Positions 6,096 to 13,519 of a stretch of 16,911 bases of DNA are shown here, in pieces. The DNA lies in the NCBI GenBank assembly GCA_013290035.1, contig JABCYT010000008.1, positions 1-16,911 on the forward strand. Reading direction: 5' to 3'. Position numbers and translations under genes: made by a program. Source of the DNA: Alphaproteobacteria bacterium. GTDB lineage: Bacteria > Pseudomonadota > Alphaproteobacteria > Reyranellales > Reyranellaceae. The notes under the pieces are model-generated. The model made no database searches, was not told the origin of the DNA, and worked only from the letters and a program-made list of their open reading frames with translations. Each line of letters starts with the position of its first letter. The stretch's first letter is position 1.

Positions 6096-7649
6096 ATGAC
6101 AGTCACCCGCATGAACCTTTGGCGGCTCGGCAACGACTGGAACCCCACGATGTTGTGGTATGCGCGAGCGGTTCGCGATCTGCAGACGCGACCGATCACC
6201 GATGCCACGAGCTGGACCTACCTTGCCGCCATGCACGGCTTCGACCAGGAGCTTTGGCAGGGCTACGGATACATCGACGCGACGACGTCCCTGCCGCCCG
6301 CCGAGGCCAGGCGGCGGGATTGGGACCAGTGCCAGCACCAGAGCGGCTATTTCCTGCCCTGGCATCGCGGCTATCTCGCCGCCTTCGAGGCGATCGTGCG
6401 GGCTTCCATCGTCAAGCAGGGCGGTCCCGCCACCTGGGCGCTGCCCTACTGGGACTATGACGAAGCCAGTAACCCCAATGCCCGCACCCTGCCGCTGGCG
6501 CTCACGGCGCCAAGCCTGCCCGACGGCACCGACAACCCGCTGGCGACGCCCTTCCGCTACGGCGACGCGGGCGACGGCACTGTCGATATCGATCCCAGCC
6601 AGATCCGCCTCGACGCGTTGACGGAAAAGGCCTTCCTTGGCTCCCGGTCGGGTGGCTCGCCCGGCTTCGGTGGCGTGCCGACAGGTTTCAGCCATTCCGG
6701 CGGCACCAACGGCATGCTCGAGAGCGAGCCGCACAACAACGTGCACGTCGAAGTCGGCGGTCAACAGGCGGCCCCGCCGCAGAATGTCGGCCTGATGTCG
6801 ATGCCGGTGACGGCAGCCCTCGATCCCGTCTTCTGGCTGCACCATGCGAACATCGACCGGTTGTGGGAGGTCTGGCTGAAGCGCGATCCCCAGCATGCCA
6901 ATCCAACCGATGCGGCGTGGCTGAACGGGCCCTCCGGGTCGGGCGCGCGCAAGTTCGTGATGCCGGACGTCGCCGGCAATCCGGTGTTCTACACGCCGCG
7001 TGACATGCTGAATACGCAGGCGCAAAATTTGAACTATGTCTATGAGGACACGTCCGACCCGCTGGGCGGTGCCCAGCCGCTCGCTCAGCGCGCGGTTACC
7101 CTTGGCCTCGCCGCCGCCCGGCTGCCGGCAGCGGTTGGCGGCGGCGTGACCCAGCACGCCGAGCTGGTGGGCGCCAACGACGCCACGGTGCAGCTTGGCG
7201 CGGCGCCGGTCGATACGCGCGTGCGACTCGACCGGCCGACCACGGCGCGGGTGATCCAGAGCCTGCGCTCGCTGGCGGCGCCGGGCGCCGCCGCGCGCGA
7301 GCCGGATCGCGTCTATCTCAACCTTGAGAACATCCGCAGCGAAAGCGGCAGCGGTTCGTATTCCGTTTATGTCGCCCTGCCCGAAGGCGCCAATCCGGCC
7401 GAGCATCCAGAAAATCTGGCGGGCACGCTGTCGCTGTTCGGCGTCAGGCGGGCGACCCTCGCCGACGGGCCGCAGGCCGGCAATGGCCTGACCACGGTGT
7501 TCGACATCACGAACATCGTCGACCGCCTGCACATGAGCCAGGCGCTGGATGTCGAGCATCTGCCGGTGCGCTTCGTGCCGGGCGCGAAGACCGGGCCGCA
7601 GCAAGGTGTCACCGTCGGACGGGTCAGCATCTATCGCCAGGCTCAGTAG
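6096..7649 (+). CDS. Tyrosinase (type 3 copper polyphenol oxidase)
   Basis: A 517-residue di-copper oxidase that would hydroxylate phenols or oxidise o-diphenols to quinones. CuA ligands are His47 (AAMHGF), His81 and His90. His81-...-FLPWHR-...-Glu98 fits PROSITE tyrosinase signature PS00497. CuB ligands are His213 and His217 (EPHNNVH) and His250 in DPVFWLHHANID, which fits PS00498. Cys79 lies two residues before His81, the Cys-X-His arrangement that forms a thioether in fungal tyrosinases and molluscan haemocyanins. After about residue 370 a beta-rich C-terminal part (VYLNLENI..., YSVYVALP) resembles the shielding domain of plant-type polyphenol oxidases. There is no signal peptide, so the enzyme should be cytoplasmic unless carried out by a partner. 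ATG 6096 follows a strong AGGTGAG. The DUF2182 membrane gene starts one base after the stop. Substrate is unknown. Confidence 0.93.
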   Translation: MTVTRMNLWRLGNDWNPTMLWYARAVRDLQTRPITDATSWTYLAAMHGFDQELWQGYGYIDATTSLPPAEARRRDWDQCQHQSGYFLPWHRGYLAAFEAIVRASIVKQGGPATWALPYWDYDEASNPNARTLPLALTAPSLPDGTDNPLATPFRYGDAGDGTVDIDPSQIRLDALTEKAFLGSRSGGSPGFGGVPTGFSHSGGTNGMLESEPHNNVHVEVGGQQAAPPQNVGLMSMPVTAALDPVFWLHHANIDRLWEVWLKRDPQHANPTDAAWLNGPSGSGARKFVMPDVAGNPVFYTPRDMLNTQAQNLNYVYEDTSDPLGGAQPLAQRAVTLGLAAARLPAAVGGGVTQHAELVGANDATVQLGAAPVDTRVRLDRPTTARVIQSLRSLAAPGAAAREPDRVYLNLENIRSESGSGSYSVYVALPEGANPAEHPENLAGTLSLFGVRRATLADGPQAGNGLTTVFDITNIVDRLHMSQALDVEHLPVRFVPGAKTGPQQGVTVGRVSIYRQAQ

Positions 7650-7650
7650 C

Positions 7651-8364
7651 ATGCCGACGGCCGTCGTCCTGGCGGTGATGCGCCAAGGCGCCGGCCTGCC
7701 GCTCCTGCTGGCCAGTCTCACCGGCTGGTTCATCCTGGCCGCCGTCGACCGGCGCTATCCCTTGACGGAACTCTGCGCGGCGTCGATCGGGCTCGCGCGA
7801 CTCTGGTACCCGCCGATCGGCGGGGTAGGCCAGCCCGCCCTCGTCCTGCTGGTCGTGGCGTCGTTCGCCATGGCGCTGGCCATGATGGCGCCCTTGCTGA
7901 CCGTGCAGATGACGCATCTATGGATCCGCAGCCTGGCGCGGCGGCGGCCGCGCGCCATCGTGCTGTTCTCGCTGGCCTATGCCGCGGTCTGGACGGCAGC
8001 CATGACCCTGCTCGCCGTCGCCTCGGCCGGGCTGGCGGTGCTCGGCATCGGCTGGGTCGCGTCCCTGGCCGTGGCGGCGCTCTGGCACGCGACGCCGGCC
8101 CGCCAAGCCAGCCTCAACCGCTGCCATCGCCTGCCCAGGCTCGGCGCCTTCGGCTGGTTGGCCGACCGCGATTGCCTGGCCTACGGCTTCACCTCCGGCC
8201 TGTGGTGCGTCGGCGCCTGCTGGGCGCTGATGCTCGTGCCGATGTTCGTCGCCAACGGTCACTTCCTGGCGATGCTGGCCGTCATGATTTTCCTTCTGGT
8301 CGAGCGGCAGATGCCCAGCCGTGCCGTGCGCTGGCGGATGCCGTTCGCTATATACTCGGCGTGA
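7651..8364 (+). CDS. DUF2182 family integral membrane protein
   Basis: A 237-residue protein with about six hydrophobic segments (near residues 13-31, 57-80, 97-118, 121-140, 178-200 and 204-222). The pattern FAMALAMMAPLL, then QMTHLW, and later YGFTSGLWCVGACWALMLV matches my memory of DUF2182 (COG5486, described as predicted metal-binding integral membrane proteins), where a GL..G..C.GCCW.LM helix is the hallmark. Here the canonical CC is AC. The function of the family is not established. The start at 7651 lies one base after the tyrosinase stop, so the two are probably translationally coupled. No clear ribosome-binding site is present, and ATG 7678 is an alternative start. The pairing suggests a role linked to the tyrosinase, perhaps copper supply or membrane anchoring; this is inference only. 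Confidence 0.75.
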   Translation: MPTAVVLAVMRQGAGLPLLLASLTGWFILAAVDRRYPLTELCAASIGLARLWYPPIGGVGQPALVLLVVASFAMALAMMAPLLTVQMTHLWIRSLARRRPRAIVLFSLAYAAVWTAAMTLLAVASAGLAVLGIGWVASLAVAALWHATPARQASLNRCHRLPRLGAFGWLADRDCLAYGFTSGLWCVGACWALMLVPMFVANGHFLAMLAVMIFLLVERQMPSRAVRWRMPFAIYSA

Positions 8365-8388
8365 CCTTGTTCATCCCGAGGACCGCCG

Positions 8389-9555
8389 ATGAGCCAACTC
8401 CGCATTCCCGCCGTGTACATGCGCGGCGGCACCAGCAAGGGCGTCTTCTTTCTCGCCGAGGACCTGCCGTCTGACCCCGAGGCACGCGACCGCATCCTGA
8501 TGCGCGTGATCGGCAGCCCCGATCGCTATGGCAAGCACACCGACGGCATGGGCGGCGCGACCTCGAGCACCAGCAAGGTCGTCATCCTGTCGAAATCCGC
8601 GCACCCGGATTGCGACGTCGACTACCTGTTCGGCCAGGTGGCGATCGATCAGCCGCTGGTCGACTGGTCGGGCAACTGCGGCAACCTCAGCGCTGCCGTC
8701 GGACCGTTCGCGATCAGCACGGGCCTGGTCACAGCGCCGCCGGACGGCACCGCCACGGTTCGCATCTGGCAGGCCAACATCAGGAAGAAGATCGTGAGCC
8801 ACGTGCCGATGACCGGCGGCGAGGTGCAGGAGTTGGGCGACTTCCGGCTCGACGGCGTGGCCTTTCCGGCAGCCGAGGTGGAGCTCGAGTTCCTCGATCC
8901 CGCCGATGACGAGGGCGCGCAGGGCGCCGGCGGCGGCGCCACGTTTCCGACCGGCAATCATATCGACCTGCTCGACGTTCCCGGGGTCGGCAAGATCGAA
9001 GCCACCCTGATCAATGCCGGCAACCCGACGATCTTCGTCGATGCCGCCGGGCTCGGCCTCAAGGGCACCGAGCTGCAAGGCGACATCAACGGCGACAAGG
9101 CGCTGCTGGCCCGCGTCGAATCGGTGCGCGCGCTGGGGACGGTCGCGATGGGAGATGCGGCGACGTCCGCGGAGGCGACGGCCAGGCGGCCGCACACGCC
9201 CAAGCTCGCCTTCGTGGGCAAGCCGGCCGGCTACACCGCCTCCGACGGCCGCACCGTCGAGGCGGGCTCGATCGACCTTTTGGCGCGCATCTTTTCGATG
9301 GGCGTGCTCCACCACGCGATGACGGGCACCGGCGCGGTGGCGATCGCCGCCGCCGCCGCCATTCCGGGCACCGTCGTGCATCGCGTGGCGCCGGTCGGGG
9401 CCGACGGCCGCGTGCGCTTCGGCCATCCCTCCGGCACGCTGAAGGTGGGCGCCGAGGTGCAGAAGGACGGCAATCACTGGAAGGTCAGGAAAGTCCTGAT
9501 GAGCCGCTCGGCGCGCCGCCTGATGGAAGGCTGGGTCCGCGTCCCCGCCGCCTGA
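8389..9555 (+). CDS. prpF: PrpF family protein, 2-methylaconitate cis-trans isomerase
   Basis: A 388-residue PrpF of the diaminopimelate-epimerase-like fold. In the AcnD-type 2-methylcitrate cycle PrpF isomerises 2-methylaconitate so that propionate can be oxidised. The sequence is very close to characterised PrpF throughout: YMRGGTSKGVFF near the N-terminus, HTDGMGGATSSTSKVVIL with Lys63, DWSGNCGNLSAAVG with Cys97, FPTGN, INAGNPTIFV, LHHAMTGT, and RFGHPSGTL followed by MSRSARRLMEGWVRVP. The Lys63-Cys97 distance of 34 equals that of the catalytic pair I recall for Shewanella PrpF (Lys73/Cys107). The related 4-oxalomesaconate tautomerase (GalD) is the main alternative. Start ATG 8389 follows GAGGA (8378-8382). 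A TATACT box at 8351-8356 lacks a good -35. No prpC, acnD or prpB is present in the window. Confidence 0.88.
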   Translation: MSQLRIPAVYMRGGTSKGVFFLAEDLPSDPEARDRILMRVIGSPDRYGKHTDGMGGATSSTSKVVILSKSAHPDCDVDYLFGQVAIDQPLVDWSGNCGNLSAAVGPFAISTGLVTAPPDGTATVRIWQANIRKKIVSHVPMTGGEVQELGDFRLDGVAFPAAEVELEFLDPADDEGAQGAGGGATFPTGNHIDLLDVPGVGKIEATLINAGNPTIFVDAAGLGLKGTELQGDINGDKALLARVESVRALGTVAMGDAATSAEATARRPHTPKLAFVGKPAGYTASDGRTVEAGSIDLLARIFSMGVLHHAMTGTGAVAIAAAAAIPGTVVHRVAPVGADGRVRFGHPSGTLKVGAEVQKDGNHWKVRKVLMSRSARRLMEGWVRVPAA

Positions 9556-9580
9556 CGAGTATGTGTCCAGGGAGAAGTCG

Positions 9581-10204
9581 GTGCTGAAGATTCTGGGTCG
9601 GGCGAACTCCTTCAACGTCCGGAAGGTGCTGTGGATTTGCGACGAGCTCGGCATCGCCTTCGAGCGCGAGGATTGGGGCCGCGGTTACATGCCGACGTCG
9701 ACCGCGGAATTCCTGCGGATCAACCCGATCGGCCTCATCCCGGCCGTGATCGACGACGGCGTGGTGCTGCGCGAATCCAATTCGATCGTTCGCTATCTGG
9801 CGACCCGGCACGGCCCGGACGCGATCTATCCCAAGGACCCGGTGCAGCGCGCCCATGTCGAGCAATGGATGGACTGGGCGAACTACGAGACCTCGATCTC
9901 GCTGCGCGGCGCTTTCCTCGGCGGCATGCTGCACGAGCCGCCGTGGAACAATCCGTGGTTCATCGAGCAGGGCCGCAATCAGATCACCAGGGAAGTGGGC
10001 CAGCTCGACGACCATCTCGACCGCGGCGGGCCTTACATGTGCGGCGAGACGTTCACCGTGGCCGACATTCCCGTCGGCCTCGTGGTCAATCGCTGGTTCA
10101 GCCTCGACTTCGAACGGCCCCACTACAGCGCCGTCGCCGCCTATTACGACAAGCTCGCCGAACGTCCGGCCTATCGGCGTCACGTACGCAACGGCCTGCC
10201 GTGA
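9581..10204 (+). CDS. Glutathione S-transferase family protein
   Basis: A 207-residue cytosolic GST. The thioredoxin-like half starts LKILGRANSFNVRKVLW, with Ser10 as the likely residue that activates glutathione, cis-Pro54 in GLIPAV, and Glu65-Ser66 (LRESNSIVRYL) for the gamma-glutamyl group. The all-helical half follows from about residue 88, with FTVADIPVG as the conserved N-capping box of helix 6. Start: GTG 9581 is preferred because AGGGAG (9569-9574) lies 6 bp before it and it gives the usual GST N-terminus; GTG 9563, six codons upstream, is possible. It follows prpF by 25 bp and precedes the hydrolase by 26 bp. A GST in a group with a tyrosinase could conjugate or detoxify quinones, but no substrate can be read from the sequence. 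Confidence 0.88.
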   Translation: MLKILGRANSFNVRKVLWICDELGIAFEREDWGRGYMPTSTAEFLRINPIGLIPAVIDDGVVLRESNSIVRYLATRHGPDAIYPKDPVQRAHVEQWMDWANYETSISLRGAFLGGMLHEPPWNNPWFIEQGRNQITREVGQLDDHLDRGGPYMCGETFTVADIPVGLVVNRWFSLDFERPHYSAVAAYYDKLAERPAYRRHVRNGLP

Positions 10205-10230
10205 TAACAATCAAGGGAAGGGGAGGCCTC

Positions 10231-11292
10231 ATGAGTCGCGTCCACGTCGCTGTCGCGTTTGCCCTGGCGCTGATCGCCGCGCCGGCCGGGGCCGCCGACT
10301 ATCCGGCGCCGAAACAGGGTGACTGGATCGCGCGCGACTTCAGATTCCACACCGGCGAGGTCATGCCGGAGCTGCGCCTTCACCACACGACGATCGGCGA
10401 TCCGTCCGGCCAGCCGGTGCTGGTCCTGCACGGCACCACGGGCTCGGGCGCCAGCATGCTGACCCCAGCCTTCGCCGGCGAGCTCTTCGGATCCGGCCAG
10501 CCGCTCGATGCCGCCAGGTACTACATCATCCTGCCGGACGGCATCGGCCACGGAAAATCCTCGAAACCCTCCGACGGCCTGCGCACGAAGTTCCCGCGCT
10601 ACGACTACGCCGACATGGTCGATGCGCAGTACCGGCTGCTCAAGGAAGGCCTCGGCGTCTCCCACCTGCGCCTGGTGATCGGCAATTCCATGGGCGGCAT
10701 GCACACCTGGCTGTGGGGCGAGAAATATCCCGACTTCATGGACGCCCTCGCGCCGATGGCCGCCCAGCCGACGGCGATGTCGAGCCGCAACTGGATGATG
10801 CGGCGCCTGATCATCGACACGATCCGCAACGACCCGGACTGGAAGGACGGCAACTACACGACACCGCCGCGCGCGCTCAGGGCGGCCGCCGTGTTCTTCG
10901 GCGTCGCCACGTCAGGCGGCACGCTCGCCTACCAGAAGCTGGCGCCGACGCGGGAGGCGGCCGATAAGCTCCTGGACGAGCGGTTGGCCGCGCCTTTCAC
11001 CGCCGACGCCAACGACACGCTTTACCAATGGGACTCGTCGGGCGACTACGACGCCTCACCCGGCCTTGCGCGCATCACCACGGCGCTGCTCGCCATCAAT
11101 GCCGCCGACGACGAACGCAACCCGCCTGAGACCGGCCTGATGGACGGCGCGCTGAAGCAGGTCAGGAGCGGCCGCCTGTACCTGATCCCGGCCAGCGCGG
11201 AGACGCGCGGCCATGGTACGACCGGCATGGCCAAATTCTACAAGCAGTCCCTGCTCGAATTTCTGCAAAGCGCGCCCGCGGCGGTGAGGTAG
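10231..11292 (+). CDS. Exported alpha/beta hydrolase, homoserine acetyltransferase (MetX)-like
   Basis: A 353-residue alpha/beta-hydrolase. Residues 1-21 form a signal peptide ending PAGAA|D, so the mature enzyme should be periplasmic, unlike true MetX. The mature part has the MetX-like sequence VLVLHGTTGSGAS (oxyanion region), IILPDGIGHGKSSKPSDG, and the nucleophile elbow GNSMGGMHTW with Ser153. Asp293 or Asp294 (NAADDERNPP) and His328 (TRGHGT) complete the triad. Many secreted proteins of this group are labelled homoserine acetyltransferase but are better described as esterases or hydrolases of unknown substrate. ATG 10231 follows AGGGGAGG by 4 bp. Its stop TAG touches the ribosome-binding site of hyuA, so the two are likely co-transcribed. 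Confidence 0.88.
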   Translation: MSRVHVAVAFALALIAAPAGAADYPAPKQGDWIARDFRFHTGEVMPELRLHHTTIGDPSGQPVLVLHGTTGSGASMLTPAFAGELFGSGQPLDAARYYIILPDGIGHGKSSKPSDGLRTKFPRYDYADMVDAQYRLLKEGLGVSHLRLVIGNSMGGMHTWLWGEKYPDFMDALAPMAAQPTAMSSRNWMMRRLIIDTIRNDPDWKDGNYTTPPRALRAAAVFFGVATSGGTLAYQKLAPTREAADKLLDERLAAPFTADANDTLYQWDSSGDYDASPGLARITTALLAINAADDERNPPETGLMDGALKQVRSGRLYLIPASAETRGHGTTGMAKFYKQSLLEFLQSAPAAVR

Positions 11293-11303
11293 GAAGGAAC
11301 GGC

Positions 11304-13376
11304 ATGTCGCGTTGGCGCGTTGGCGTAGACTCGGGCGGAACCTTCACCGACATCTGCCTGTTCGACGAGCAGGCGGGGCGGGTCGAGACCTGGAAGGTGC
11401 CCTCGACGCCGGACGATCCGTCGCGTGGCATTGCCCAGGGCGTCGAGGAGGGCATGCGCCGCGTCGTGCCCGAGGCCAAGGACCATCCGGCGGCATCGAT
11501 CGTCTATTTCGGCCACGGCACCACGGTGGCGACCAACGCCCTGATCCAGCATCGCGGCGTCAAGACCGGCCTGATTACCACCGACGGCTTCCGTGACCTC
11601 CTGGAGATCGGCCGCCAGAAGCGGCCCGATCTCTACGACATCCAGGCCGACAAGCCCAAGACCCTGGTGCCGCGCGACCTGCGCCTCGAAGTGCCCGAGC
11701 GGGTGCGCCATACCGGCGAGATCGATACGCCGCTCGACGAGGACAAGATGCGGGCCGCCGCACGGGCGCTCAAGGCGGCAGGCGTGCAGGCGGTCGCGGT
11801 TTCCTTCCTCTACGGCTTCATCCGTCCCGATCACGAGAAGCGCGCGGTCGCGATCCTGCGCGAGGAGCTGCCCGACGTCTTCATCTCCGCCGGCCATGAG
11901 ATCGCGCCCGAGTTCCGCGAATTCGAGCGGCTGTCTACGGTGGTGCTGAACGCCTATCTCGGGCCGGTGATGGGCCGCTATATCCGCCGCCTCAGCCCGC
12001 GGCTGGAGGCGCTCGGCATGACCGCGACGCCGCACCTCACGCAGTCCAACGGCGGCGTCATCGGCTTCCCGACCGCCGCCGACATGCCGGTGCGCACCGT
12101 GCTCTCCGGCCCGTCGACCGGCGTGGTCGGCGCCCAGGCGATCGGGGCGTTGGCGGGCTTCGCCGACCTCATCACCTTCGACATGGGCGGCACCTCGACC
12201 GACGTCGCCCTGTTGCAGGATGGCCGCTGCCGGCTCGCGGCGGAGGCCATCGTGCATGGCTATCCGATCAAGGCGCCCATGCTCGACATCCACACTGTCG
12301 GCGCGGGCGGCGGCTCGATCGCCTATATCGACAGCGGCGGGCTGCTGAAGGTGGGACCGCGCTCCTGTGGCGCCGATCCCGGCCCGGCCTGCTACGATCG
12401 CGGCAACCAGGAGCCCGCGGTCACCGACGCCAATGTCGTGCTGCAGACCCTGAACCCCGAGCACCTTTTGGGCGGCCGCATGAAGATCCGGCGGGACCTC
12501 GCGGAGCGGGCGATCGGCCGCCTCGCCGAGCGGCTGGGCCTTTCCATCCCCGAAACGGCGCAGGGCATCCTCTCGGTCGTGACCGCCAACATGGCACGCG
12601 CGATCCGCGTCATTTCCGTGCAGCGCGGCCACGACCCGCGCGACTACACGCTGATGGCGTTCGGCGGCGCCGGTCCCTTGCATGCCGCGCGGCTCGCCCG
12701 CGAGCTCGACATGGGCCGCGTGCTGGTGCCGGCCAATCCCGGCATTCTCTGCGCCATGGGCCTTCTGCTGACCGACCTGCGCGCCGACTTCGGCCTGACC
12801 CGGCTGCTGCCCGCGACCGAAGCCTCGACGGCCGACGTCGCCCAGGCCTTCGCCGGGCTCAGCGAGCGCGCCGAGCGCTGGTTCGAGCACGAGGCCATCG
12901 CGCCGGCCCAGCGGCGCCTCGCGCGCACCGTGGACATGCGCTACCACGGCCAGAACTACGAGCTCAGCGTCGCCGTGCCCGAGGCCCCGATCGCGCCCGC
13001 CACGCTGCAGGCGCTGGCCGCGGGCTTCGGCGAGGCGCATCGCCAGCGTTACGGCTTCGCCGCCGACGGCGACCCGGTGCAACTCGTCACGCTCCGCGTC
13101 GAGGCGACCGGCATCGTGCGCAAGGCCGAGCTTCTGGCGAATCCCGACGCCGGGCCGGATGCGTCGGGCGCCATCGTCGAGCATCGGCCGGTGTGGCTGG
13201 CCGAGTCGCGCGATTTCGTCCCGACGCCGATCTACGCCCGCGACAGGCTGCGCCCGGGCAACCGCTTCACCGGCCCCGCCATCGTCGAGCAGATGGACGC
13301 CACCACCCTGGTGCCGCCCGGGACAGCGGCACGGGTCGACGCGTATCTCAATCTCATTCTGGAGACGGCGACATGA
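11304..13376 (+). CDS. hyuA: Hydantoinase/oxoprolinase family subunit A (HyuA-like)
   Basis: A 690-residue A subunit of the hydantoinase/5-oxoprolinase/acetone carboxylase family, ATP-using enzymes that open cyclic amides or activate ketones together with a B subunit. The N-terminal domain begins VGVDSGGTFTD (Asp9-Asp16, actin-like phosphate loop) and contains HGTTVATNALI and the DGFRDLLEIGRQ segment. The central domain has LTQSNGG, LSGPSTGVVGA, FDMGGTSTDVAL and TVGAGGGSIAYID, all classic family motifs. The C-terminal domain covers about residues 500-690. The real substrate (N-methylhydantoin, 5-oxoproline, another lactam or a ketone) is not readable. AGGAAGGA (11291-11298) lies 5 bp before ATG 11304. 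Its stop overlaps, as ATGA, the start of a 48-codon frame made of repeat DNA that separates it from hyuB. Confidence 0.92.
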   Translation: MSRWRVGVDSGGTFTDICLFDEQAGRVETWKVPSTPDDPSRGIAQGVEEGMRRVVPEAKDHPAASIVYFGHGTTVATNALIQHRGVKTGLITTDGFRDLLEIGRQKRPDLYDIQADKPKTLVPRDLRLEVPERVRHTGEIDTPLDEDKMRAAARALKAAGVQAVAVSFLYGFIRPDHEKRAVAILREELPDVFISAGHEIAPEFREFERLSTVVLNAYLGPVMGRYIRRLSPRLEALGMTATPHLTQSNGGVIGFPTAADMPVRTVLSGPSTGVVGAQAIGALAGFADLITFDMGGTSTDVALLQDGRCRLAAEAIVHGYPIKAPMLDIHTVGAGGGSIAYIDSGGLLKVGPRSCGADPGPACYDRGNQEPAVTDANVVLQTLNPEHLLGGRMKIRRDLAERAIGRLAERLGLSIPETAQGILSVVTANMARAIRVISVQRGHDPRDYTLMAFGGAGPLHAARLARELDMGRVLVPANPGILCAMGLLLTDLRADFGLTRLLPATEASTADVAQAFAGLSERAERWFEHEAIAPAQRRLARTVDMRYHGQNYELSVAVPEAPIAPATLQALAAGFGEAHRQRYGFAADGDPVQLVTLRVEATGIVRKAELLANPDAGPDASGAIVEHRPVWLAESRDFVPTPIYARDRLRPGNRFTGPAIVEQMDATTLVPPGTAARVDAYLNLILETAT

Positions 13377-13519
13377 CCAAACACCACCTCATCCTGAGGA
13401 GCGCGCGCAGCGCGCGTCTCGAAGGATGGGCAACAGCACGACTGCTTCCCACCCTTCGAGACGCGGTCCTGCGGACCGCTCCTCAGGGCGAGGTTACGTT
13501 GCGTATGAGCGCCCCATGA
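13373..13519 (+). other. 48-codon bridging reading frame created by a palindromic repeat
   Basis: An open frame begins at ATG 13373, which overlaps the hyuA stop (ATGA), and ends at TGA 13517-13519, which overlaps the hyuB start (ATGA). Its 48 residues are Arg- and Leu-rich and are almost entirely translated palindromic repeat (13387-13493), so a conserved protein function is unlikely. Its likely effect is to keep ribosomes moving from hyuA to hyuB across the inserted element, since the stretch directly before hyuB shows no clear ribosome-binding site. Confidence 0.45.
13387..13493. repeat. Large imperfect palindromic repeat between hyuA and hyuB
   Basis: The left arm (13387-13430) starts CCTCATCCTGAGGAGCG, and the right arm (13448-13493) is its near-complete reverse complement ending CGCTCCTCAGGGCGAGG. 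The arms are 44 and 46 bp with a 17-bp loop. Each arm has its own inner palindrome (GCGCGCAGCGCGC on the left, GCGGTCCTGCGGACCGC on the right), so the RNA could fold as one long hairpin or as nested stems. It resembles dispersed intergenic repeats seen in Bradyrhizobium-like genomes. ATGAC occurs just outside on both sides (13373-13377 and 13516-13520), as a 5-bp target duplication would. Confidence 0.85.

Noticed and set aside
8351..8356. TATACT as a promoter of prpF
   Set aside because: Good -10 match, but no acceptable -35 at 16-18 bp, and it overlaps the end of the upstream gene; too weak to list as a feature.
11238..13184. Long minus-strand open frame opposite hyuA
   Set aside because: Arg/His/Gly-rich antisense translation with no recognisable motif; the hyuA motifs lie on the + strand.
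13387..13493. Palindromic repeat as a CRISPR or terminator
   Set aside because: Only one inverted pair without regularly spaced direct repeats, and no T-run. The downstream gene hyuB needs read-through.
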